From assembly GCA_021791895.1 (NCBI GenBank), contig JAJYVS010000018.1:1-49426 (forward strand): a stretch of DNA of 49,426 bases, in the 5' to 3' direction. Below, one piece after another: positions 22,897 to 30,844 of this stretch. The translations under genes were made by a program, and so were the position numbers. Numbering within the stretch: position 1 is the first letter of the stretch; each line of letters begins with the position of its first letter. The DNA comes from Actinomycetes bacterium (GTDB taxonomy: Bacteria; Actinomycetota; Acidimicrobiia; Acidimicrobiales; RAAP-2). The notes below the pieces were generated by a model. It was not told the DNA's origin and made no database searches. It worked only from the letters and a program-made list of their open reading frames with translations.

Positions 22897-25722
22897 GTGG
22901 ACGCCCGCAAGGTGACATTGCTCTTCGGGGAACTGCGCCCCGGTGACGACCCGGATCACGAGGAGGTGCGGCATCGTCTGGTGCGAGAGCGCGTCTTGAG
23001 TGACTTCCCGACCCTCGCCGATGGGTCTGCGGCCAGCGGCCTCATCGTCCTCTTGCACCAGCTTTTGGCGGACCAGATCGCCGACGAAGACCCCCCGGAG
23101 GTGTGGCGAACGGCACGCCGATTGCTCGATTCAGGGATGACTCCCAAGTTCGTCATGTCGAATCTCTTCCTGGCGGCGAACGCGTCGTTCGCAGATGCGC
23201 TGCAACGGGTGGAGCCGATCGACCACGCGCGGTACGTCGACGAGCTCGAGCGACTGCCGCTCCCCCCCGTGCGCGAAGTGTTCGACGCCGTCCTGGCCAT
23301 GGTGCGAGATCGCCGCGGGGTACCCTCCGACGAGCTCGTGGCCACCGTCGTCGCCCGACTCAGCGCTGGCGACGGAGCGAACAGCAACGTGGAGCACCGG
23401 GTCGAGCTGGCCCTCGACTGGCTTCTCGATAACGAGACCTCGCTGATGATGATCTCCCCGGACCTGGTCGTGCACGTGCCCACGCTGCTCGACGGGAACG
23501 TGCTCACTCACCGCCTGACCGATTCCGAGCGCGCTGCAGGCTGGATCGAGGCGGGCGCCGACCTGGCGGTGCTCCATCACTATGCAGATGCCCTGCACCT
23601 TGCCGAGGGAGGCGAGATCGAACTCCGCACACTTCTCGACGGAGAGGATGTGCTCGTTGGGCCCGAAGGATGGCTTGAGCATTTCGAGCCGGGCACCCTG
23701 CTCGGTTTCGGGGTCGAAGGCGACACGTTGTCGTTCCAGTCGGCGCCAGAGCCCGGGCCACCGGAATCCCACCTGGTGGAGGCCGCTCGTGCCGCGTACG
23801 ACCGCGAGGTCGACGAACCGTGGCTGCCCGTCGGCGCCGACGAGATCGTTGTCGGCATGCTCTACGACCGGCCGGAGATCTTGGCGACACCGACTGCCCC
23901 GGTCTCCGAGCTCCTGGCCGAGGCTGGTCTGGAGCAGCGCGGGGTGGAGTTCGCCCACGACGAGTCCGTCTGGAGACAAGCCCGCACAGCCGCCCGTGCT
24001 GGGCGCCTCTTCGACAGCCTTCCCGACCAGGACCGGCGACGGCAGGCGGCCCATGTGCTCGATGTCCTGGACGCACCGGAACGTGAGCCCGACGCCCTCC
24101 ATGAGGCGCTGGCGGCCCTGGGTGACCATCGCATCCTGTCGGCGATCACCGATCAGCTGCTCGATCTCGACGACGACGAGGACCAGCTCGACGAGGTCGC
24201 TGCCTTCGCCGAGGCGCTGCTTGGCGCAGCCCGCCGGCCGCGCGAAGCCGCCCCGGCCCGATGGCTGTTGGCCGTGGTCTCCGAGCGACGCTGCGACCCG
24301 ATCACCGGTCAGGCGCAGCTCGAACTGGCGCTCGAGGCGGACCCAAACTTCTTGCCCGCCGTCGACCGCCTGGCGTGGTACCTCTCCGATCGCGGTGACG
24401 CGCCGGGAGCCCTACGCCTGTGGCGGAGGCTGAGCGTACCCGAGGCGCACAACCAGGACCTGCGCGAGATCACCCAGTTCGCCGAGCCCGCTCCGAGCGG
24501 CCTGGGGCGCAACGAGCCGTGCTGGTGCGGATCGGGGCGGAAGTTCAAACACTGCCATCTCGGCCAGCCAGCCGCGTTCGCGCTCCCCGAGCGAATCGGA
24601 TGGTTGTGCCGAAAGGCGGTCGCCTATTTGGAGCGCAGAGGCGGCGAAGCACCCGAGGACGTCTATGAGCTGGCCACCACCCGAGCGGACGGGGACGACT
24701 CGGACGACGCCCTCGACCGGGCCTTCGGCGATCCGATCGTCCTGGACGTGGCCCTGCACGAAGGCGGGTGGTTCGATCGCTTCATTGAGGAGCGGGGCGC
24801 CCTGCTCCCCGACGACGAGGCCCTGCTTGCCCGGGCCTGGACCCTGGTCGACCGCACCCTGTACGAGGTGGTCAGGACCGACCCGGGGCGTTCGATGTCC
24901 GTCCGGGACCTGCGAAGCGCGGAGGTGGTCCAGGTGCGCGAGCGGACCTTCAGCCGCCAGGCCCATGTCGGCCAGGTGTTCTGTGGGCGGGCGGTGCCCG
25001 ACGGGGAGACGAACCAGTTCATCGGCGGCATCTTCCACGTCCCCACCGGCCAGGAGAGGCACCTCCTCGACATGCTCGACGAAGGCGACGGCCACGAGAT
25101 CCTCGCGTGGCTGGCGGCCAGGGAGCGGCCACCGCGGATGACCACTCGCGAGGGCGAGGACATGCGAGTGTGCCGGGCAGTCCTCGAGGTGCCCGATCCC
25201 GAGATCGCCCGGGGGGTCCTCGACCGCTTTTACGACCCGCACGGGGTGCACCAGTGGACCGAGCACCACGAGCTCGCCAACGGGGAGTCGATCCTCCGGG
25301 CGACAATCGAGCTCGAGGGGAACCGGGTCCGTGTCGAGACGTTGAGCGAGCCGCGCGTGGAGCGCGTGCTCGAGATGCTGCTCGCCGAGATCGCAGGGGC
25401 AACGGTGCTGTCCGAGGAGCGGCGCGAGTTCGACCCCGCAGATCCGCCTCGCGGTCCGAGACAGCCAGCGGTGTCTCTCGGTGACCCCGGCGTCAGGGAG
25501 GCCTTCCAGAGGTTCATCGCCGATCGGGAACGGAGCTGGTGCGACGAGCCGGTCCCCGCTCTCGGCGGCCTCACGCCTCGGCAGGCCGCTGACGACCCGG
25601 CGGGACGTGAAGGGCTCGAGCGGCTGCTGCTCGAGTACGGCTCGCACGTCGATCCGCAGGAGGACCCGGAGCTCGTCCCCCAGCACCCCGATCGCCTGCG
25701 TCGTCTGCTCGGGATCGGCTGA
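22897..25722 (+). CDS. large SEC-C motif protein of unknown function (island cargo)
   Basis: A 941-residue soluble protein I cannot assign beyond its motifs. The N-terminal 200 residues are acidic and helical; residues 440-530 include TPR-like helices (FLPAVDRLAWYLSDRGDAPG); a zinc-binding SEC-C motif GRNEPCWCGSGRKFKHCH stands at about 537-554 (Cys542, Cys544, Cys553, His554); near residue 881 comes a WCDEPVPALGGLTPRQAA stretch like that seen at the end of some SEC-C and Xre/MbcA-type proteins. SEC-C motifs bind zinc and partners such as ribosomes or SecB. No nuclease, ATPase or membrane motif is visible. GTG 22828 is a longer start option. It diverges from the toxin-antitoxin pair. Confidence 0.75.
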   Translation: MDARKVTLLFGELRPGDDPDHEEVRHRLVRERVLSDFPTLADGSAASGLIVLLHQLLADQIADEDPPEVWRTARRLLDSGMTPKFVMSNLFLAANASFADALQRVEPIDHARYVDELERLPLPPVREVFDAVLAMVRDRRGVPSDELVATVVARLSAGDGANSNVEHRVELALDWLLDNETSLMMISPDLVVHVPTLLDGNVLTHRLTDSERAAGWIEAGADLAVLHHYADALHLAEGGEIELRTLLDGEDVLVGPEGWLEHFEPGTLLGFGVEGDTLSFQSAPEPGPPESHLVEAARAAYDREVDEPWLPVGADEIVVGMLYDRPEILATPTAPVSELLAEAGLEQRGVEFAHDESVWRQARTAARAGRLFDSLPDQDRRRQAAHVLDVLDAPEREPDALHEALAALGDHRILSAITDQLLDLDDDEDQLDEVAAFAEALLGAARRPREAAPARWLLAVVSERRCDPITGQAQLELALEADPNFLPAVDRLAWYLSDRGDAPGALRLWRRLSVPEAHNQDLREITQFAEPAPSGLGRNEPCWCGSGRKFKHCHLGQPAAFALPERIGWLCRKAVAYLERRGGEAPEDVYELATTRADGDDSDDALDRAFGDPIVLDVALHEGGWFDRFIEERGALLPDDEALLARAWTLVDRTLYEVVRTDPGRSMSVRDLRSAEVVQVRERTFSRQAHVGQVFCGRAVPDGETNQFIGGIFHVPTGQERHLLDMLDEGDGHEILAWLAARERPPRMTTREGEDMRVCRAVLEVPDPEIARGVLDRFYDPHGVHQWTEHHELANGESILRATIELEGNRVRVETLSEPRVERVLEMLLAEIAGATVLSEERREFDPADPPRGPRQPAVSLGDPGVREAFQRFIADRERSWCDEPVPALGGLTPRQAADDPAGREGLERLLLEYGSHVDPQEDPELVPQHPDRLRRLLGIG

Positions 25723-25770
25723 ACCAGCCCGGGCGGTTTCGGGGCCGTCACCGGGCGGTTCAGCGCCCCG

Positions 25771-26729
25771 TCAGCCGACGTTTCCGGTCGCCAGCAGTCG
25801 CCCCAAGTAGTCGGCGGCATCCCGGTCACGGGCCGGCACCCACCCCCAGTAGATGTCGAGCGTCGTCGAGATTCGGGAATGGCCCAGCCGGTTGGCCACC
25901 GCCCGAAGATCGATCCCGGCCGTCAGGAGCTCGGTGGCCACGAAATGAATGCATCGGCGGCCTGTGTAGTCAGCATTACCACGCGAGACCGGCCTGTCTT
26001 GGTCGATTTGACTACGAGCCCGCACCTGGCCGTGGCCGATACGGAACGCTCGATTCGCACGATGCGCTGGTCGAGGTCGACGTCGCGCCAGCGGAGCGCA
26101 CAGATCTCGGCGTGCCTCGCGCCCGTGGCCACGGCCACCTGCAACCAGCACCAGAGCGCCGGGTCGCTTTCGCGCACGGCGGCGAGCGCCGTGCGGACCT
26201 CGTCGAGGCTGGGTGGCGTGACCGTGGTCTTGGGAACCGAGGGCCTCGTGGCCGCCGAGACGGGATTGCGGGTCAGCCACCCCCAGCGCACCGCCTGGGC
26301 CACCGCTCGGTGCAGCACGACGTGGGCGCACCGGACGCGTGACGGTCCGAGCCCGGCCGCCGCCATGCGCGCGTAGAGCCGGCCGCAGTGGCGAGCCGCG
26401 AGCTTCCACAGCGGAATCGGCCCGAGCGCCGGCTGGAGGTGCCTGACCACCATGCTGGTCCAGTCCTGTCTGGTGGAGGGCCCGAGGCTCGCGGAGACGA
26501 GGACCTGGTCCAGCAGCTCGCCCACCGTGACCCGGCCGCCGCCGTAGAGGCCGGCGCCGGCTTCGACCACCATTCGCTGCAGGGCCTGCTTGGCCTCTGA
26601 CTGGGTGCCGTGGAGCGTCCGCGAGAGGCGGCGCCGCCCGCCGGTGACGAGGTCAGGGTCGACAGTCACCTGCAGTCGCCACCGACCATGGCCGCAATCG
26701 ATCATCGTTCCTGTACGTGGCTTGGTCAT
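25771..26729 (-). pseudogene. tyrosine recombinase (integrase), deleted and frameshifted
   Basis: The integrase of the island. From the ATG at 26729 the frame gives an N-terminal SAM-like DNA-binding domain and the first half of the catalytic domain: ATGARHAEICALRWRDVDL carries the first catalytic arginine and KSTKTGRSR the catalytic lysine. The frame then runs out at 25923. The C-terminal part continues in another frame as HFVATELLTAGIDLRAVANR, LGHSRISTTLDIYWGWVP with the histidine and the nucleophilic tyrosine. Some 60-80 codons, including the HxxR box, are missing at the join (about 25955), so the protein cannot be active. Confidence 0.88.
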
Positions 26730-26903
26730 GGCCCACGATGCCCGCCCTGCAAATGGCACGGGCATGGCACACGGGAATTGCCAAGGCGGGCCAGGTGGAG
26801 CCCCGTGTAGAAGCGTCTGCGTCACGTGAATGCCACGAAATGGCACCCATCGCGGCGACACTCGCTCGATTGCAGCGGCCTCGAGTACCGATGACCAGGA
26901 CTT

Positions 26904-26954
26904 CGACCAGAGCGGGCGACGGGAATCGAACCCGCGTTCTCAGCTTGGGAAGCT
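26904..26954 (-). repeat. right attachment site within tRNA-Gly
   Basis: The tRNA-side copy of the 51-bp direct repeat. It covers the 3' part of the intact tRNA-Gly(CCC) gene from the anticodon loop to the discriminator base and 7 bp past it. Confidence 0.85.
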
Positions 26955-26981
26955 GATGTTCTGCCGCTGAACTACGCCCGC
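26911..26981 (-). tRNA. tRNA-Gly, anticodon CCC
   Basis: A 71-nt tRNA on the minus strand. The acceptor stem GCGGGCG pairs fully with CGCCCGC, the discriminator base is T (U), the anticodon stem TCAGC/GCTGA encloses the loop TTCCCAA with anticodon CCC at 26947-26949, and the T loop reads TTCGATT. The D arm is GTTC..GAAC. It reads GGG glycine codons. No CCA is encoded. It is the target of the neighbouring island, which rebuilt its 3' end on integration. Confidence 0.95.
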
Positions 26982-27087
26982 GAGTGGTCGTCACACTATC
27001 GTCTTGCTGGTTGCTCCTGTACGTGGAAGGGAGCCTCCCCGGGGTTGGGGGAGCTCGCTTTTCGACCTCCAGAAACGGGTCTGAGAG

Positions 27088-29148
27088 ATGGTGGTGAGAA
27101 TCGTCATAGGGATGAGCGCGACCGCACTCGCGTTCGCGGTCGCCGGGCGTCGCCTTTGGCGCATCTCGAGGATGATCCGCTCCGGGGCTCCTGCGCCCGG
27201 GCGAGTGGGTGGACTGGCGGCGCGGGCGGAGGCGGAGCTCGTCGAGGTAGGCGGCCAGCGCAAGCTCCTGCGTTGGACGGTCCCGGGCCTCGCCCACGCC
27301 TTCACCTTCTGGGGCTTCACCCTCTTGATGTTCACGATCCTGGAGGCCTACGGGGACCTCTTCTCGAAGACTTTCGCGATCTGGGGCTTCGGACACAACC
27401 CCGTCCTCGGCTTTCTCGAGGACTTCTTCATTGTGGCCGTTCTCGTGGCGATGTGCGTGTTCACCGTCATTCGCATCAAAAACGCGCCGGCGCGCCGCGA
27501 ACGCCAGTCCCGCTTCTACGGGTCACACACCGATGCCGCCTGGATCACCCTCTTGCTGATCACGTTGGTGATGGTCACGCTGCTCTTGTACCGGGCCGCC
27601 CAGACCAACACGGGAGACTTCCCCTATACCTGGTGGGCATTCGCATCCCACCTCGTCGGGAAGGCGTTCCACCCCTTGGGTTCCGGCGTCAACAGCGTGC
27701 TCGAGACGGTCTTTGTGATCTTGAACATTTGTGTGATCGTCGGCTTCTTGGTGTTCGTGTCGTACTCGAAACACCTTCACATCTTCGCTGCGCCCATCAA
27801 TGTTGCGACCTCCAGGCGCCCCCGCGCCCTCGGTGCCCTCGACAAGACGCCCGACATGGACATGGAGAACGTCACCGAGGACACCGTCTTCGGGGCCGGA
27901 TTCGTCGAGCACTTCACGTGGAAGCAGATGCTCGACTTCGTGACCTGCACGGAGTGCGGTCGTTGCCAGTCGGTCTGCCCGGCCTGGAACACCGGGAAGC
28001 CCCTGTCTCCCAAGCTGGTGATCATGGGGTTGCGGGACAACATGTTCTCCCAGGCCCCGAGGCTGCTGGCCGGGAACGGCGAGAAGCCCGAGGCCGAGCT
28101 TCTCGTCCCCAACACCATCGACCCCGACGTGCTGTGGTCCTGCGTGACCTGCGGGGCGTGCGTCGAAGAGTGCCCGGTGAACATCGAGCACATCGACGCG
28201 ATCGTCGACATGCGCCGCTACGAGGTCCTGATGGAGTCGCGCTTTCCGACCGAGGCGGGTCTCATGCTCCGCAACATCGAGAACCAGGGTGACCCGTGGG
28301 GGCTCGGTCAGGCCAAGCGGACGGACTGGACCGAGGCACTCGACTTCGAGGTCCCGGTGGTGGGGGACACCATCCCTGACGACGTGGAGTACCTGTTTTG
28401 GGTTGGCTGCGCCGGAGCGCTCGACGAACGTGCCCGCAAAGGGGTCCAGGCGACGGCGAGGATGCTCCACCTCGCCGGGGTGTCGTTCGCCATCCTGGGA
28501 CCGAGGGAATCGTGCACCGGTGACCCCGCCCGCCGACTGGGGAACGAGTACCTCTACCAGGAACAGACGAAGATCAACGTCGAGACGCTGACCAGCGTCG
28601 GAGCGAAGAAGATCGTCGCCACCTGTCCGCACTGCTTCAACAGCCTGAAGAACGAGTACCCGAGTCTCGGGGGCGACTTCGAGGTGATCCACCATGCCCA
28701 GTTGCTCGACCACCTGGTCGCCGCGGGCCGGCTGAGCCCGGGTCGGGGCTACCAGGGCACCGTGACCTACCACGACCCGTGCTACCTCGGGCGGCACAAT
28801 CGGGTGTTCGACCAGCCGCGTTCGGTGCTCGACGCCATCCCGGGCGTCCGCCAGGTCGAGATGAGCCGGTGCCGGGAGCGGAGCTTCTGCTGCGGCGCGG
28901 GTGGAGCCCGGATGTGGATGGAGGAGACGATCGGCAAGCGGATCAACATGGAACGCACCGACGAGGCCTTCACCACCGGCGCCGACGTGGTCTCCACGGC
29001 CTGCCCCTACTGCATGATCATGCTCGACGACGCCGTCCGGGCCAACAACAAGGAGGAGGAGGTCCGGGTGCTCGACCTCTCCCAGCTGGTCGAGGAGTCG
29101 CTCTCGGGCCAGTCGCGGGGAGGGACGGCGCCGACGGAGCAGGGGTAG
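27088..29148 (+). CDS. EtfD-like membrane iron-sulfur oxidoreductase
   Basis: A 686-residue membrane protein in three parts. Residues 1-240 hold five or six hydrophobic segments like the NarI-type haem/quinone module. Two 4Fe-4S motifs follow: CTECGRCQSVCP from Cys287 and CVTCGACVEECP from Cys352. The rest contains two CCG domains (for example CCGAGGARMW at 601), the non-cubane cluster type of HdrD. The same order is found in M. tuberculosis Rv0338c, named EtfD, which passes electrons from ETF in fatty acid oxidation to menaquinone; that role here is inference. It stands alone next to the tRNA. Confidence 0.85.
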   Translation: MVVRIVIGMSATALAFAVAGRRLWRISRMIRSGAPAPGRVGGLAARAEAELVEVGGQRKLLRWTVPGLAHAFTFWGFTLLMFTILEAYGDLFSKTFAIWGFGHNPVLGFLEDFFIVAVLVAMCVFTVIRIKNAPARRERQSRFYGSHTDAAWITLLLITLVMVTLLLYRAAQTNTGDFPYTWWAFASHLVGKAFHPLGSGVNSVLETVFVILNICVIVGFLVFVSYSKHLHIFAAPINVATSRRPRALGALDKTPDMDMENVTEDTVFGAGFVEHFTWKQMLDFVTCTECGRCQSVCPAWNTGKPLSPKLVIMGLRDNMFSQAPRLLAGNGEKPEAELLVPNTIDPDVLWSCVTCGACVEECPVNIEHIDAIVDMRRYEVLMESRFPTEAGLMLRNIENQGDPWGLGQAKRTDWTEALDFEVPVVGDTIPDDVEYLFWVGCAGALDERARKGVQATARMLHLAGVSFAILGPRESCTGDPARRLGNEYLYQEQTKINVETLTSVGAKKIVATCPHCFNSLKNEYPSLGGDFEVIHHAQLLDHLVAAGRLSPGRGYQGTVTYHDPCYLGRHNRVFDQPRSVLDAIPGVRQVEMSRCRERSFCCGAGGARMWMEETIGKRINMERTDEAFTTGADVVSTACPYCMIMLDDAVRANNKEEEVRVLDLSQLVEESLSGQSRGGTAPTEQG

Positions 29149-29208
29149 CGGGGAGCCCTTACTCGGTTCGCTGCGGCCGGCGCCGACCGGCGGGCGATCC
29201 CGGGGAGC

Positions 29209-29634
29209 TCAGTCCCGGAGGAGTCCGTAGGCGGAGGAGGGGTGGAAGCTGAGGACGACCCGCCGCTCGCTCACCATGGCCCAGCGGTACTCGTCCCAGT
29301 CGGGGTGGTCCTCGCCTCGGATCCGGCGGTACATGTCGACCAGCTCGTCGACGACCTCGTCGCCCGGTTCGGCGGCCGGTGGGCTGAGCTGCGCCGTGCC
29401 GTCGAACACCGCGTACTGCCAGAAGGTGTCGGCCGAGACGTACAGCTGTGCACGTTGGTCGCGTCGGAGGTTCTTGGTCTTGGCCCGGCCCTCGGTCACC
29501 GAGATCCGGGTCGAGCCGTCCGGTTCCATGAGATAGACGATGTTGGAGACCTGGGGCCGCGAGTCGCGGCGGATCGTGATGAGGACCCCCTGGCTGCGCC
29601 CGTGGGCGAACCCGATGGCCTGAGACAACTCCAC
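29209..29634 (-). CDS. PPOX-class F420/FMN-dependent oxidoreductase
   Basis: A 141-residue split-barrel protein of the Rv1155/Rv2074-like F420-dependent group. Diagnostic parts are FAHGRSQGVLITIRRDSRPQ, NIVYLMEPDGSTRISVTEGRAKTKNLRRDQRAQL read in order, where KTKNLRRD binds the cofactor phosphates, and the C-terminal VSERRVVLSFHPSSAYG. Such enzymes reduce pigments, quinones or xenobiotics with F420H2 or FMN. It starts at a GTG 6 bp after the stop of the cyclic-nucleotide-domain gene, so the two form an operon. It is the third split-barrel protein of the window. Confidence 0.87.
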   Translation of the reverse strand: MELSQAIGFAHGRSQGVLITIRRDSRPQVSNIVYLMEPDGSTRISVTEGRAKTKNLRRDQRAQLYVSADTFWQYAVFDGTAQLSPPAAEPGDEVVDELVDMYRRIRGEDHPDWDEYRWAMVSERRVVLSFHPSSAYGLLRD

Positions 29635-29640
29635 GGCGCT

Positions 29641-30069
29641 CTAGCCGTGGAAGGCGAGCTTGTCGGCCTCGCGCAGCCGGGAGGCCATTGCGGCGAGCAG
29701 CTTGCGCGCGAGGGTGGGCATCGTGTCGAGCAGCCCGAGGAAATGCCGTTGTTCGAGCACCAGGAGGTCCATGTCGGTCTCGGCCACGACGGTCGCCGAC
29801 CGGGGCTGGCGGTCGAGCAGGGCCAGCTCGCCGAACCCGGTTCCCGGACCGAGCGTGGTGACCTTGCGCCCCTTGCGCTTGACCGCGGCCTTGCCGCTCA
29901 CGATCAAGAAGAACTCATGCCCCGTCGAGCCCTCCTCGCAGAGCACCGTGCCGGCGTCCACGTGGATCTCGTCGAGCGACTGCCGCACCTTGCGGAGGTC
30001 CCGTGCCGAGGAGGCGGCGAAGAGCCAGATCTGGGAGAGGTCGATTTCTTTTGCACCGGTGCGTGGCAT
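29641..30069 (-). CDS. cyclic nucleotide-binding domain protein
   Basis: A 142-residue protein that is one CRP-like cyclic nucleotide-binding domain (FFLIVSGKAAVKRKGRKV, GFGELALLDRQPRSATVVAE, which is the phosphate-binding cassette with Glu, Arg-Ser-Ala). There is no DNA-binding helix-turn-helix after it, so it probably acts by binding a partner protein. The ATG at 30069 lies 7 nt after a TACCCT -10 box on the minus strand, giving a leaderless mRNA, and a 16-bp inverted repeat covers the -35 region. It precedes the split-barrel gene in an operon. Confidence 0.85.
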   Translation of the reverse strand: MPRTGAKEIDLSQIWLFAASSARDLRKVRQSLDEIHVDAGTVLCEEGSTGHEFFLIVSGKAAVKRKGRKVTTLGPGTGFGELALLDRQPRSATVVAETDMDLLVLEQRHFLGLLDTMPTLARKLLAAMASRLREADKLAFHG

Positions 30070-30076
30070 GGCTTGA

Positions 30077-30082
30077 AGGGTA
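30077..30082 (-). promoter_or_regulatory. -10 element of the cyclic-nucleotide-domain gene
   Basis: TACCCT on the minus strand, 7 nt before the ATG at 30069: leaderless promoter pattern. The matching -35 region falls inside the 30091-30132 inverted repeat. Confidence 0.5.
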
Positions 30083-30090
30083 GCCCGCAG

Positions 30091-30132
30091 GACCCCCTTC
30101 GCGCCCGGTGCGACCTGGGCGCGAAGGGGGTC
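30091..30132. promoter_or_regulatory. 16-bp perfect inverted repeat between divergent genes
   Basis: GACCCCCTTCGCGCCC (30091-30106) and its exact complement (30117-30132) flank a 10-bp spacer. It lies in the 154-bp gap between the divergent cyclic-nucleotide-domain and membrane-protein genes and covers the -35 region of the former. An operator, or a remnant small mobile repeat, are both possible. Confidence 0.55.
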
Positions 30133-30211
30133 GCGTCGACGGCCGGGACCTCGGCCGGCGGTCCCGGCGACCGGGTTGCGGCATCGCGTTCGAGCGCCGG
30201 CCCGCGCGAGA

Positions 30212-30217
30212 TAGCCT
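30212..30217 (+). promoter_or_regulatory. -10 element of the 30224 gene
   Basis: TAGCCT ends 6 nt before the ATG at 30224, again the spacing of a leaderless mRNA. Confidence 0.45.
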
Positions 30218-30223
30218 GCGCCG

Positions 30224-30844
30224 ATGCTCAGCCGTAAGGACGACCCGCCGCCGGCGACGCTGTGGAGCCGACTCCGGCATGGTTCCGACGACCGGACCGT
30301 TGGCGAGCGCGTCCGCGCGGCGTTGCTCAAGCCGGCACCGGAGTCCAAGGACGAGCCGGAGCCGGAGGTGAGGACGCTCGAGGAGCTGCGGGCGGCCGAG
30401 CGGTCAGCCGACGACCGCGAGCGGTTCTTCGGGCTGATCGCGGCCCCGGTCGCGGCGGCGATTGCGCTGGTCGTCACCAGCTACCTCGTCGGGCACGACC
30501 CCTCGGCCTACCTGAAGAACGGGCAGGTCAACCCGCTGCACTCCAGCGTCGGGACCTACCACCTCCTCGAGCTCGTCCTCTTGGCCCTGGCCTTCGCGAT
30601 GCTGGCCACCGCCTGGTACCGCAAGCGGCTCTTCCTCGGGATCAGCATGGCGCTCTACGGTCTCGCGATCTTCAACCTGCACTACTGGGGGTTCGGGGTG
30701 CCGTTCCTCCTCGGCGGGTCCTGGTACCTAGTGCGGGCCTACCGGGCCCACCAGGCGGTCAGGAGTGCGAGCGGCGAGGGCAACGGGTCGGGCACGCGCC
30801 CGGCACGTCCCCGCGCCAACAAGCGCTACACCCCGCCGATCTGA
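30224..30844 (+). CDS. conserved membrane protein
   Basis: A 206-residue membrane protein without a family I can name. Residues 1-70 are charged and cytosolic; four hydrophobic segments follow at about 72-90, 110-128, 136-152 and 155-170 (AAPVAAAIALVVTSYLVG; ELVLLALAFAMLATAWY; LFLGISMALYGLAIFNL; VPFLLGGSWYLVRAY). The tail is basic and Gly/Arg-rich and ends NKRYTPP. The size and tail resemble a common actinobacterial conserved membrane protein. Its 3' end overlaps the convergent DUF3592-like gene by 19 bp. Confidence 0.75.
   Translation: MLSRKDDPPPATLWSRLRHGSDDRTVGERVRAALLKPAPESKDEPEPEVRTLEELRAAERSADDRERFFGLIAAPVAAAIALVVTSYLVGHDPSAYLKNGQVNPLHSSVGTYHLLELVLLALAFAMLATAWYRKRLFLGISMALYGLAIFNLHYWGFGVPFLLGGSWYLVRAYRAHQAVRSASGEGNGSGTRPARPRANKRYTPPI

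Larger units (their letters stand above)
21794..26954. mobile_element. 5.1-kb genomic island integrated at tRNA-Gly(CCC)
   Basis: The element is bounded by the 51-bp imperfect direct repeat at 21794-21844 and 26904-26954 (period 5110 bp). The integrase remnant lies directly next to the intact tRNA, the arrangement normal for such islands. Cargo: a DUF433/DUF5615 toxin-antitoxin pair and a divergent large SEC-C protein. There is no plasmid, phage structural or conjugation gene, and the integrase is broken, so the element appears fixed. Confidence 0.8.
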
